Below are positions 25,065 to 32,905 of a DNA stretch of 64,000 nt, piece after piece; within the stretch, counting starts at the first letter, position 1; every line of letters starts with the position of its first letter. The stretch comes from Haliea sp964022665 (GTDB lineage Bacteria > Pseudomonadota > Gammaproteobacteria > Pseudomonadales > Halieaceae). The notes under the pieces are model-generated. The model saw only the letters and a program-made list of their open reading frames with translations, was not told where the DNA came from and made no database searches. The stretch covers positions 62,001 through 126,000 of the forward strand of contig CAXIDF010000007.1 in NCBI GenBank assembly GCA_964022665.1. The letters run 5' to 3'. Position numbers and translations under genes: made by a program.

Positions 25065-25643
25065 ATGAAGATTTCCCATTTTGCACTTGGCCTTCTTGGT
25101 AGTGTCGCGGCGGGCTTCGCCAACGCCTCTGCTCCAGACGTGGATCTCACTGGTACTTACACGGTGATCGGTGCATCGCTGGACGGCAGTGCCTGGACCG
25201 ATAGCAGCACGGTTATCACCATGGGCCAGACGTACTCCCTCGCCATTGATCTTGATTACTCACGCTTCGGTGGCAGCACTGCCTACGCCGACGCGCACAA
25301 TGTGGAACTGGCAATTGGTCCCCAGGCGATCGGCAGCGCAGCAAGCGGAGCACCCAGCTCTTTTGTGGACAATGCGCAATGCAATAACTTTCCTTTTGTA
25401 GGGGCTTTGTGCACCACGCAGCGCGATTCAGCCTCTTGGACTCTGGTCGGCGAATTGATGTTTGACGAGTCTTTTGGTGCCGCAGGCGTCTACGACGTTT
25501 CATTCTCTGGTGGCGTATCCCAATCGCTGACAGTACAGGCCGCTGCAGTGGCGAACCCCGTCCCGGCCCCTGGCACACTCGCCATCTTCGCTCTGGGCCT
25601 GTTCGGCCTGGTGGGCGCGCGCCGCCTGAAGCAGCGTCGCTGA
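25065..25643 (+). CDS. PEP-CTERM sorting-domain protein
   Basis: The 192-aa secreted protein has a signal peptide (about 1-21, ending GFANAS), a roughly 140-residue beta-rich middle with four Cys-poor strands and no recognised domain, and a C-terminal sorting tail. The tail has the motif V-P-A-P-G, a hydrophobic helix (LAIFALGLFGLVGA), then Arg/Lys residues. This tripartite tail is the signal cut by exosortase A, which is encoded at 59202. Expression is probably sigma-54 dependent. A strong terminator follows. Its role, structural matrix protein or other surface function, is not evident. Confidence 0.88.
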   Translation: MKISHFALGLLGSVAAGFANASAPDVDLTGTYTVIGASLDGSAWTDSSTVITMGQTYSLAIDLDYSRFGGSTAYADAHNVELAIGPQAIGSAASGAPSSFVDNAQCNNFPFVGALCTTQRDSASWTLVGELMFDESFGAAGVYDVSFSGGVSQSLTVQAAAVANPVPAPGTLAIFALGLFGLVGARRLKQRR

Positions 25644-25667
25644 AGCGCAGTATCCAGCTCGCTTGGA

Positions 25668-25693
25668 AAGGCCCCGCATTGCGGGGCCTTTTT
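25668..25693 (+). terminator. Rho-independent terminator (bidirectional possible)
   Basis: A perfect 10-bp stem AAGGCCCCGC-ATT-GCGGGGCCTT (25668-25690) is followed by more T residues, 25 bp after the PEP-CTERM stop. The A-rich left side could also terminate the converging DUF1501 transcript. Confidence 0.92.
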
Positions 25694-25712
25694 CGTTGTG
25701 AGGTGTAGCGCG

Positions 25713-27095
25713 TCAGCCGTTCTGCATGAAACCCAGCGGCGCACCTGAGCCGATCGAATAAAAGCGTTCCAGATTGGGAAGCACCGCAGTCAAGTCGCTG
25801 TCGCTGACACCGAACCAGCGCGCCAGTTCGGCAAAATACAGGTCGGTCGCGGTGGTGGGTACGTATACGCCCCGCCCCACATCCAGGGGATTGCCGGGGT
25901 GTATGTCCGGGTACTCGCCGTAGTATCTGCCGCCATTCACGGCGCCGCCCATCACGATATGTTGCCCGCCCCAGCCGTGGTCCGACCCCTTGCCGTTGGA
26001 GGTGAGCGTGCGTGCAAAGTCCGAGGTGGTGAATGTGGTCACCATGGGCAGCGCGCCCAGTTCCCCCAGTGCATCGCGGAATGCCAGCAGCCCGCCATCG
26101 ATCATCGGCAGCATGGAGGCCTGGTTTTCCAACAGGCCATCGTGGTGGTCCCAGCCTCCCACGGTGACAAAGAACGTCTGGCGGGTAGCACCCAACTGAC
26201 CCCGTACGCTGATCATGCGCGCGATCTGACGCATTGCCTGGCTAAAGGGGTCGGCTGCGAATGGCGTGTTGAGTGGCTGAGCTGTGGCGAGGGCGCTGGA
26301 TACGGTTTGCTGTGTGGCCAGCGCCTCGGTGAAGCGATCGCCATACTCGCGGCGCAGCAGTTGTTGCTGGCTGCTGGCGAGCAGGTCATCAACCACGGCG
26401 CGGGTGAAGTTGCCGCCCGGTGAGTCTTCGGTGTAGCCATTGAGTGATCTCGCGCCCTGTTCATCCGTGGTGATGCTGTAGGGAGTGGTGGTATTGCCGC
26501 TCTGGAAAACATTATTCCCTGACAGCGAGATGTTCATGGCGAGACCATTGTAGGGCGAACTCGCCTGTAACATATCGGCAATGCGCCCGCCCCAACCCTG
26601 GGCGATGCGTGCATCCGAGACAGCGGTTTGCCACTGCTGGATCTGGTCGGCATGCGAGAACAGCCCGAGCGGTACCGGCCAGTTGCCGGCCGCGATGGCA
26701 GCGCTATCCAGTGGTGCGACCAGGGCTCCGACGTTGTTCAGCAGCGCGGCATCACTCTCGTTGAACAGGCGCTGCAAGCCGGGCATGCCGGGGTGCACAG
26801 CATAGGCGCGCCCGGTGCTGTCACTGCCGGCAAGTGGCCGCAATGCGCTGCGCGGCAGGGCAAGGTCCGAGCGCATGCTGGCGTAGCCGGCATAACTGTC
26901 GCTGTCCCAGGGCACCAGCATATTGAAGGAGTCGTTGCCCCCAGCCAGCAGCACACACACCAGGGCTCGATAGTCGCCGCGGGCGCTCTGGGCGGCGGCG
27001 CGCCGCACCAGCCCGAGTTGTAGCAGGCTGCTCGCGCCGGTGGCCGCTCCGCCCAGCAACAGGCCGCGCTGCAAAAGTCCTCTTCGCGTCAGCAT
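25713..27095 (-). CDS. DUF1501 family protein (Tat-exported)
   Basis: The 460-aa product begins with a twin-Arg signal (LTRRGLLQRGLLLGGAA), followed by the DUF1501 opening ALVCVLLAGGNDSFNMLVP. Further family features are H-x-D-Q-I-Q-Q-W, GGWDHHDG and TTFTTSDFARTLTSNGKGSDHGWGG, a run of His and Asp residues as in alkaline-phosphatase/sulfatase-type sites. The family is functionally uncharacterised. It is encoded one base downstream of a DUF1800 gene; the two families commonly occur together in marine bacteria and are thought to act outside the cytoplasm. Confidence 0.9.
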   Translation of the reverse strand: MLTRRGLLQRGLLLGGAATGASSLLQLGLVRRAAAQSARGDYRALVCVLLAGGNDSFNMLVPWDSDSYAGYASMRSDLALPRSALRPLAGSDSTGRAYAVHPGMPGLQRLFNESDAALLNNVGALVAPLDSAAIAAGNWPVPLGLFSHADQIQQWQTAVSDARIAQGWGGRIADMLQASSPYNGLAMNISLSGNNVFQSGNTTTPYSITTDEQGARSLNGYTEDSPGGNFTRAVVDDLLASSQQQLLRREYGDRFTEALATQQTVSSALATAQPLNTPFAADPFSQAMRQIARMISVRGQLGATRQTFFVTVGGWDHHDGLLENQASMLPMIDGGLLAFRDALGELGALPMVTTFTTSDFARTLTSNGKGSDHGWGGQHIVMGGAVNGGRYYGEYPDIHPGNPLDVGRGVYVPTTATDLYFAELARWFGVSDSDLTAVLPNLERFYSIGSGAPLGFMQNG

Positions 27096-27096
27096 A

Positions 27097-28821
27097 TTAC
27101 AACTCCACCGCGTAGTCGGGAGATATCAGCAGCAGGTACAGCGCTACGCGGGTGCGCAGTTCCAGGTCATCGATTTGTTGTGCGGTGTTGGTGAGGCTTG
27201 CACGCGTCTCCTCGCCCAATGTGCCGTAGGTGAAGACGGTGTCCAGGCGTTCTATCAGAGCGGGTATATCCTCCGCCAGCGCCTGATATTCACTTAAGTC
27301 CAGCGTGGCGGCATTGAATGGTGGTTCTCGTAGATCGTTTACGAAGTCACCCAGAACCGCTGCTTGCAGCAGGTTGGAAATGGCGACAATGGAGCTGCTG
27401 TTGGTGATCTGGAATTCGGGTGCCACCAGGCCGTCATCGGCGATCTCGCCTACAGGCGCGAATGCCGGCAGAAAGAAATTGAACACGCTGGGGGAGGACA
27501 TCGGGTGTTGTTGGATTTGTTCCTGTACAAAGAAGCCCGTATTGGCGTAGAAGCCATCCGGGCTGCTCGCGTTAAGTTGGCGCAGTGTGGCAATCAGACG
27601 CAACACGGGTTCGCGCAGCTTGCCGCGTGATTGCGCCGGGTCCGGTTTGGCCAGCGCTTCCGGGTCCAGCAGCACCGCTCTGATGGTGGCGCGCATGTCC
27701 CCACGCGGCTCCCCGCCTTCACCGTTAAAAGCCGCCGCGACGCGGGCAACGTACTCGGGAGACGGGTTGGAGCTGACCAAACGCTGAATGAGCTGGCGGC
27801 CGATGAACGGGCCGACATTCGGGTGCTGGAACAGGTTGTCCACTGCGCCTTCGATATCCTGCATACCGGTTTGCCCTGCCGGCAGGATGGTGCCGCGCAA
27901 TAACCGCTTTTCTCCGCTGTCGTGAAACGCCTCGAACATGCGCATGGGTTCACGGAACAGGGGCTCGTACGCCCGAAATTCGGTATTGCGCCCCCCCCAA
28001 GAAAGCCCGGTGAAGACCTTGGCAAACTCCCGGATATCGTCGTTGCTGTAGGTAGCAATCGGTTGGCCATTGTCGTCCAGCCGTTCGCTGCCATCGGGGT
28101 TGAGTTCGAACAGACCAATGCTGAATAGCTGCATCACTTCCCGCGCGTAGTTTTCATCGGGAAACGTATTGGCGTCGGGGTTGGCCGCTGCGTTCTGCAG
28201 GTGGCTGAGGTACACCCCCATGGCCGGATGCAGCGTAACGGCCAACAGCAGGTCGCGGAAGTTGCCAAAAGCGTGTTGCAGTAGCGTGTCGTAGTAGTTG
28301 CTCAGCGCGTAAGGCGACTGGTAAAGCAGGTCGACGTTGTCAGAGACCACAAAGATTTCGCTGAGGGCGAACGCCACACGCTGGCGCAGCTGGTCTGGCG
28401 CGGTGAGTGTTGTGTGCCACCAGGCCATGCGGCTGAAAAGCCCTTCGAGGCGGGTTGGGTCCGGGTCCAGCGCGGCTAATTCACCGCGTGCCGCGCGCGC
28501 CATCAATTCGCTGACGACCGCATCATGGGAGCTTGCGTCTGCATTTAGCTGCGCGTCCAGCCAGACACTTTCGCTCGCCTCATCGATAGCGCGGATACCT
28601 TCCCAGGGCATGCCGAAGGTGGCCCGCGATGCCAGCCTTGCGGCGGCGTCAATGCCGCGCAGGGGCTCTTCTCCCATGAGAGGCTCCGGCTCTGGTTCGA
28701 TGGGGGCTGGGGTAACGGGCGGCGCGTCCGGCGCCGGCTCTGCGCCTGAACCGCCGCCCCCGCCACATCCGCTGACGGCGGCGAAGCACAGAACAATCAC
28801 TGCAATAGCTGCTGCTTTCAA
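27097..28821 (-). CDS. DUF1800 family lipoprotein
   Basis: The 574-aa product matches DUF1800: LASRATFGMPWEG, LRQRVAFALSEIFVVSD and PDENYAREVMQLFSIGL. I chose TTG 28821 because GAGG lies nine bases upstream and the protein then begins with a textbook lipoprotein signal (MKAAAIAVIVLCFAAVSGC), followed by Gly-, Pro- and Glu-rich linkers before the domain. Longer frames add about 119 residues without recognisable character. Function is unknown; it is the partner of the DUF1501 gene, which it precedes in one transcript. Confidence 0.88.
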   Translation of the reverse strand: MKAAAIAVIVLCFAAVSGCGGGGGSGAEPAPDAPPVTPAPIEPEPEPLMGEEPLRGIDAAARLASRATFGMPWEGIRAIDEASESVWLDAQLNADASSHDAVVSELMARAARGELAALDPDPTRLEGLFSRMAWWHTTLTAPDQLRQRVAFALSEIFVVSDNVDLLYQSPYALSNYYDTLLQHAFGNFRDLLLAVTLHPAMGVYLSHLQNAAANPDANTFPDENYAREVMQLFSIGLFELNPDGSERLDDNGQPIATYSNDDIREFAKVFTGLSWGGRNTEFRAYEPLFREPMRMFEAFHDSGEKRLLRGTILPAGQTGMQDIEGAVDNLFQHPNVGPFIGRQLIQRLVSSNPSPEYVARVAAAFNGEGGEPRGDMRATIRAVLLDPEALAKPDPAQSRGKLREPVLRLIATLRQLNASSPDGFYANTGFFVQEQIQQHPMSSPSVFNFFLPAFAPVGEIADDGLVAPEFQITNSSSIVAISNLLQAAVLGDFVNDLREPPFNAATLDLSEYQALAEDIPALIERLDTVFTYGTLGEETRASLTNTAQQIDDLELRTRVALYLLLISPDYAVEL

Positions 28822-28911
28822 CGACTCGCGCCTCGTCTGCAATTCGCTCAAAACAAAGCTTAGGCGTTCTGCGGATATCTGTCTTCTGAAACCTGTGTAA
28901 AAAGCCGGTTT

Positions 28912-28925
28912 GTGGCGGACGCCAC
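28912..28925. promoter_or_regulatory. 14-bp palindrome in divergent promoter region
   Basis: GTGGCG-GA-CGCCAC is a perfect palindrome midway between the divergent DUF1800 and Lnt-like genes. It may be an operator; nothing else supports it. Confidence 0.25.
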
Positions 28926-29002
28926 TGTGGCATCCCGCGCGCGTAGTCCGGAAGTCTCTGCATCGCCCGCAGCGCGGCTGGCTTGCAGCGTGAGTGGGAC
29001 CG

Positions 29003-29008
29003 TATAAT
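29003..29008 (+). promoter_or_regulatory. Exact -10 box TATAAT
   Basis: A consensus -10 lies inside the longest possible reading frame of the Lnt-like gene. No good -35 is present at 17 bp. If used, transcription starts near 29015 and the GTG at 29048 is the true start codon. Confidence 0.4.
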
Positions 29009-29047
29009 GACGATCGTGTGCAGGTTGCAGCAGAGAGTGGAAGCAGG

Positions 29048-30589
29048 GTGGTCAGATACATTTTTTCCGGTGTGCTGATGATTCTGGCGTCACCGCTGGT
29101 GAGTGCATGGCCGCTGGTTTTCGTCGCGCTGGCACCTGCCTTGACCGGCTTCTGGCATGATTCCGGCGCGTTTGCCAACCCCGTGCAGCGGCGAAGGTTC
29201 TGGCGCGTTCTGCTGGGTGGATATCTGGTTGGCCTCTGCTATGCCACGTCCCATTTTTACTGGCTGGTCGAGTTCAAGCCCCTGTGGCTGCTCCCCGTGT
29301 TGGCCGGTTTCGCGCTGATGCCGGCGCTGCTTGGGCTTGCGGTGTGGGTGGCTGTTGGTGCGGGCCTGCGGGGCTTCTGGTTGTTGTTGTGGACAGCGTT
29401 GAGCTGGACGGCGATCGAGGTGTTGGGCTCCGACCTGTGGCTCGGCTTGCCATCCTATGCACTGGGGTATTACCTGTGGCAGGCGCCGTTGTTGCTGCAA
29501 ACGGCCGACGTTGCCGGCGTCTTCGGCATCAGCTTCGGCATCATGGTCGTGAACGTGCTGGCCGCGCAGTGCTGGCAGGCGCGCGGAGCAGGCAGGGCCT
29601 CCTGGTGGTTGCTCACGGCGTGCTTGAGCGCGCTGGTGCTCGGTTATGGCACTTGGCGTCAGGCGGCGGTGGTCAGCGCCACTGAGGAGGTGCCCGGGGT
29701 GCCGGTACGCGCCCTGCACACCGCTGTGACGATCGAAGAAAAGCACGATGAAGCCGCAACACGGCGCATGTTCGACAATTTCAACCGCGTTACTCGAGAA
29801 GCTGCGGAGGCGTCTGGTGCGGCCGCCCTGACCGTATGGCCTGAGACCAGTCTGCCACTCTGGCTGCGCTCCACGGAGTACCGTGACATTATGCAGGCGT
29901 TGTCGCAGGCTGCTGCGGACACAGCCACGCCTGTACTGGTGGGTGCTTACTCCATGACCCTTACCGCCTCGGGAGCACCTCAATTATTGAACGCGGCTTT
30001 TCTGGTTCCCGTTTCCGGCTATATTGCCGAGGAATACCACAAGGTGCTGTTGGTACCGGGCGCCGAACACAATCCGCTGGAGCGGTGGCTGCCGGAGCGC
30101 TTGCGGGAGTGGTGGCCATCGCGTATGGCGCCGGGAGACAGTAGCGGGCCGCTGGATGCGGGCGCACTGCAGCTCGGGGTGTTCATCTGCTGGGAGGCCT
30201 TTTTCCCGCAGCATGTCCGCGCGCTGACGCACGCCGGTGCGGAGTTACTCGTGAATATGTCCAACGACGAGGCGGCGTTCGGCCCGTTGCAGCGTGCCTA
30301 TTCCATTCCGATGCCGCACCTGGTGTTGCGAGCGATAGAGAATCGCCGATTTGTCGTGCGCAGCGCCAATGTCGGTTCGTCGTTGTTCATCTCACCCGCG
30401 GGCAAAGTCGTTGTGGCTTCGGAGCCGGCCACCACCGGCATGGTGCAGGCGCTGGTCACACCGTTGCAGGAGCAGACCTGGTTTACTCTCCACGGATTCC
30501 AGCTTGCCCGGGCCGCGTTCATGCTATGGCTTGTGTGGGGGGTGTGCTTGGTATGGCGCTTAGCGCGGCGCCCCGTGGCGCGCCAGTAG
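29048..30589 (+). CDS. Lnt-like apolipoprotein N-acyltransferase
   Basis: The product of about 513 aa has several N-terminal membrane helices (about 1-210) followed by a nitrilase domain. The catalytic triad is complete: Glu266 (WPETSLP), Lys332 (YHKVLLVPG) and Cys381 (FICWEAF). A final membrane helix ends the protein. Lnt transfers an acyl chain to the N-terminal Cys of lipoproteins in the inner membrane. Housekeeping lnt is usually beside corC, so a copy beside the XrtA locus may be specialised. GTG 29048 is preferred over GTG 28994 because of the TATAAT at 29003 and a GGAAG site. Its 3' end overlaps the converging TPR gene by 30 bp. Confidence 0.85.
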   Translation: MVRYIFSGVLMILASPLVSAWPLVFVALAPALTGFWHDSGAFANPVQRRRFWRVLLGGYLVGLCYATSHFYWLVEFKPLWLLPVLAGFALMPALLGLAVWVAVGAGLRGFWLLLWTALSWTAIEVLGSDLWLGLPSYALGYYLWQAPLLLQTADVAGVFGISFGIMVVNVLAAQCWQARGAGRASWWLLTACLSALVLGYGTWRQAAVVSATEEVPGVPVRALHTAVTIEEKHDEAATRRMFDNFNRVTREAAEASGAAALTVWPETSLPLWLRSTEYRDIMQALSQAAADTATPVLVGAYSMTLTASGAPQLLNAAFLVPVSGYIAEEYHKVLLVPGAEHNPLERWLPERLREWWPSRMAPGDSSGPLDAGALQLGVFICWEAFFPQHVRALTHAGAELLVNMSNDEAAFGPLQRAYSIPMPHLVLRAIENRRFVVRSANVGSSLFISPAGKVVVASEPATTGMVQALVTPLQEQTWFTLHGFQLARAAFMLWLVWGVCLVWRLARRPVARQ

Positions 30590-32365
30590 TTTCGTCTGTC
30601 GTGCCAGGTTGTTCGCTGCCTGGGGATGGCCCATTTCGTCGTGCAGGCGGGCGAGGTGTTGCAGCAGCCGTGGCTCCAATGCGCCCAGACGCAGTGTGCT
30701 GTACAGGCCCGTGGCTGCGGCCGGGAGGTCGCCTGTCTGCAGTGCCAGGTAGCCGTTGATGTGGTTGATCGTGGCCTGCGCGGAGTTGCCGGCAACGCGC
30801 TGTAGCGCGCGCAGAGTCACCCTCGATTCCTCGGCCTTACCCTGTTCGGCCAACGCCCAGGCGAGGGCAGCCAGCAATGCGGGAGAGTCCGGCTTGAAGT
30901 TCAATGCCCACTCGCAAGTGCCTTGCGCCCGCTCGTGCTCACCGCGTTCCGTATACAGGCGTGTCAGTGCCAGTTGCGCCAGAACAAAATCAGGGTGCGT
31001 CTCAACAATTGCGCGGTAGCTTGTGAGGGCAGCTTCATCATCGCCGCCGGCCTCTTGCGCCGTGGCCAGCAACAGGCGTAGGGCAGCGCTGCCGGGAAGT
31101 ACCTGCAAGGCGTCTTCCAGTGCAGCGGTTGTGGCCGTGTAGTTACCCACTTGCCGCAGGTTTTCCGCACGTAGCAACAGGAGCAGTGGGTGCTCCGGCC
31201 ATTCTTGCAGGGCCTGGTCGATCAGCTCCAAAGATTGGCGGTGGTAGCCCTGATCAAAGGCGAAGTAGGCGAGGGCCAGTGGCGCCGCCAGCTCGGTGTT
31301 TTGCAGATGTTCCGGTAGCGCCGGCAGCCGCGCGAGTTCAGACAGGGGTAATGGTGCGCGCTGCATGGCTGCCAGCACCGCGTCTATATCGCCCTGGCCG
31401 AGAGCGATCATCGCCATACCGGGTTGCAGTGCGGGGGGCAGGGTAGCGGCCGGGCCCAGTGGCAGTAAGGCCTGCGCTGCCGCGTCGGGTTGGCTCATGG
31501 CCATGTGGGCCAGCGAGCGTGTGAGCAGAATGGAGGCGTCAGCGGTACCCAGTGTTGGTGCGTCCAGCAGCGCCAGCGCCGCGTCAGGCTGCCCGGCAAG
31601 AATCTTTATCTGGGCGCGAGTCACCGCCAGCTCGCGCGTGTAGCCGCGAATATCGGTCGCCACTGCGCTATCCGCGGCCTCAAAACGACCGTCACTCGCC
31701 ATACTGCGCGCGCTGGCGATGGCGTACACGGGGGTTGTAGCGGGTACCGGTGCCGTGGTGTCGGCATTGAGCAGGGCGAGAGCCTCTGCGGGTTGGTTTA
31801 GCGTGAGCAGCAGGTTGGCCGTCGTGTCCCGCAGCCGATCGCGGTCGAAATTTTCCTGCGCACTGGCAGGCAATGCGGCCGCCGCTTGCAGATAGCGGGC
31901 TGCTTCACGGCTGCGTCCTGCCTGCAGTTGTAGTCTACCCATGAGGAACAACAGGTGGCTGGAGTCAAACTGCGCCATCAAACCCAACTGGGTGCTGTAG
32001 CCGGCAAGTTCAGGGTGGCCCGCCGCCAGATAGGCCTCTGCAATTGCCCATGCCGCTGGCACCGGGAGCCTCTGGCTGGGTCCGAAGGCCGCCAGGCCGG
32101 ATTCCGCTGCTGCCAGATCGCCCGAATATACCTGTGCCGCAATGCGCAATCCGCGGCTGGTCGCGTCCAGAGAGCTGTGGTGTTCGGCGGTTTTCTGCAG
32201 CACCTGGGCGTACTCGCCGGCATCGAGATGCGCCAACAATTCAGCCTGGAGAATGTCGGTGGCAAACAGCGAGTCGATAGGCGCGGGGGTTTCCGGTGTC
32301 ACCGGCGCGGCATGAGCGGGCGCAGCGCATACGGCAACGAGAGCCAGGCAGGACAGGATGCGCAA
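30560..32365 (-). CDS. Exported TPR-repeat protein
   Basis: The 601-aa product has a signal peptide (about 1-20, ending APAHA) and many TPR-like helical repeats of A-x-L-L and G-x-x-x-x-A type over the full length (for example EALALLNAD, DAALALLDAP, AALRLLLATAQEAGGDDEAALTSYRAI). Start is TTG 32365, eight bases after the small upstream gene. It probably acts as a periplasmic scaffold. A TPR protein (PrsT) is a usual member of XrtA loci beside PrsK/PrsR; this one is shorter and placed elsewhere, so equivalence is only possible. A sigma-54-like promoter lies upstream of the two-gene operon. Confidence 0.8.
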   Translation of the reverse strand: MRILSCLALVAVCAAPAHAAPVTPETPAPIDSLFATDILQAELLAHLDAGEYAQVLQKTAEHHSSLDATSRGLRIAAQVYSGDLAAAESGLAAFGPSQRLPVPAAWAIAEAYLAAGHPELAGYSTQLGLMAQFDSSHLLFLMGRLQLQAGRSREAARYLQAAAALPASAQENFDRDRLRDTTANLLLTLNQPAEALALLNADTTAPVPATTPVYAIASARSMASDGRFEAADSAVATDIRGYTRELAVTRAQIKILAGQPDAALALLDAPTLGTADASILLTRSLAHMAMSQPDAAAQALLPLGPAATLPPALQPGMAMIALGQGDIDAVLAAMQRAPLPLSELARLPALPEHLQNTELAAPLALAYFAFDQGYHRQSLELIDQALQEWPEHPLLLLLRAENLRQVGNYTATTAALEDALQVLPGSAALRLLLATAQEAGGDDEAALTSYRAIVETHPDFVLAQLALTRLYTERGEHERAQGTCEWALNFKPDSPALLAALAWALAEQGKAEESRVTLRALQRVAGNSAQATINHINGYLALQTGDLPAAATGLYSTLRLGALEPRLLQHLARLHDEMGHPQAANNLARQTKLLARHGAPR

Positions 32366-32373
32366 GGGGGAAC

Positions 32374-32655
32374 TCAGCCGTATTGTCGAGGTTGCTGCCT
32401 GCGATCGCCGATCTGGCGGCGCTCACGGGTAATCAATTCACCGTTGACGGTAATGGGAAACAGGGTCGGTGTATTGGTCTGCCGGCGGTCGCCGCGACTG
32501 CGCGGCTGGTGATCCCGGCCCGTATTGGGTACCAGGGAAATGTGTTCCGGTTCATCGTCGGAGACGTAGCGCCGGGCGGCCATGGTGAAAAGCACGACGG
32601 ACACGAGCAGGGCACCCAGTCCCAGTATCGCGATAATTGTCAGTACTGTATTCAT
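32374..32655 (-). CDS. Small single-span membrane protein, unknown function
   Basis: A 93-aa protein with one N-terminal membrane helix (about residues 3-25, TVLTIIAILGLGALLVSVVL) and a charged tail with repeated D-R-R motifs (RGDRRQT, RERRQIGDRRQQ). I do not recognise the family. ATG 32655 is chosen because AGCGGGGA precedes it and the hydrophobic helix begins at once. It is the first gene of an operon with the TPR protein (8-bp gap), which suggests the two act together at the membrane. Arg-rich D-R-R tails could bind acidic polymer or phosphate; this is speculation. Confidence 0.65.
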   Translation of the reverse strand: MNTVLTIIAILGLGALLVSVVLFTMAARRYVSDDEPEHISLVPNTGRDHQPRSRGDRRQTNTPTLFPITVNGELITRERRQIGDRRQQPRQYG

Positions 32656-32733
32656 TCCCCGCTCACTCCCCCGCATGACGCTGGCATGGTGCAGCCAACT
32701 AACGCCCGTTAACACCTAAGTTGTTATTCCAAA

Positions 32734-32750
32734 AGCAATTTACGCACCAA
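32734..32750 (-). promoter_or_regulatory. Sigma-54-like promoter of the small protein/TPR operon
   Basis: On the minus strand TTGGTGCG-TAAA-TTGCT matches TTGGCACG-N4-TTGCT except for two bases in the -24 element. The GG (32748-32747) and GC (32736-32735) have exact spacing. The leader to ATG 32655 would be about 70 nt. Confidence 0.6.
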
Positions 32751-32883
32751 CAAGGATAGTCATTCGCTATTTCAAGAGGTTACCTAATGCGGGGGAGCAG
32801 CTCAAGCGAAAGTGCAGGCTATAGAATTAAAAAACCTGACACATTGGGGTAATGCAGAAGTCGCATAACCCCGGTGGAGATGG

Positions 32884-32902
32884 CCACGCTGAAAGAGCGT
32901 GG
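32884..32902. terminator. Hairpin after the sugar transferase gene
   Basis: CCACGCT-GAAAG-AGCGTGG lies three bases beyond the sugar transferase stop on the minus strand. The 7-bp stem is perfect but no U-run follows, so it may terminate weakly or protect the mRNA end. Confidence 0.45.
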
Positions 32903-32905
32903 ACC

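Noticed and set aside
28822..29178. N-terminal extension of about 119 residues on the DUF1800 protein
   Set aside because: The extension lacks a signal and reads across the divergent promoter; TTG 28821 with its GAGG site gives a proper lipoprotein signal.
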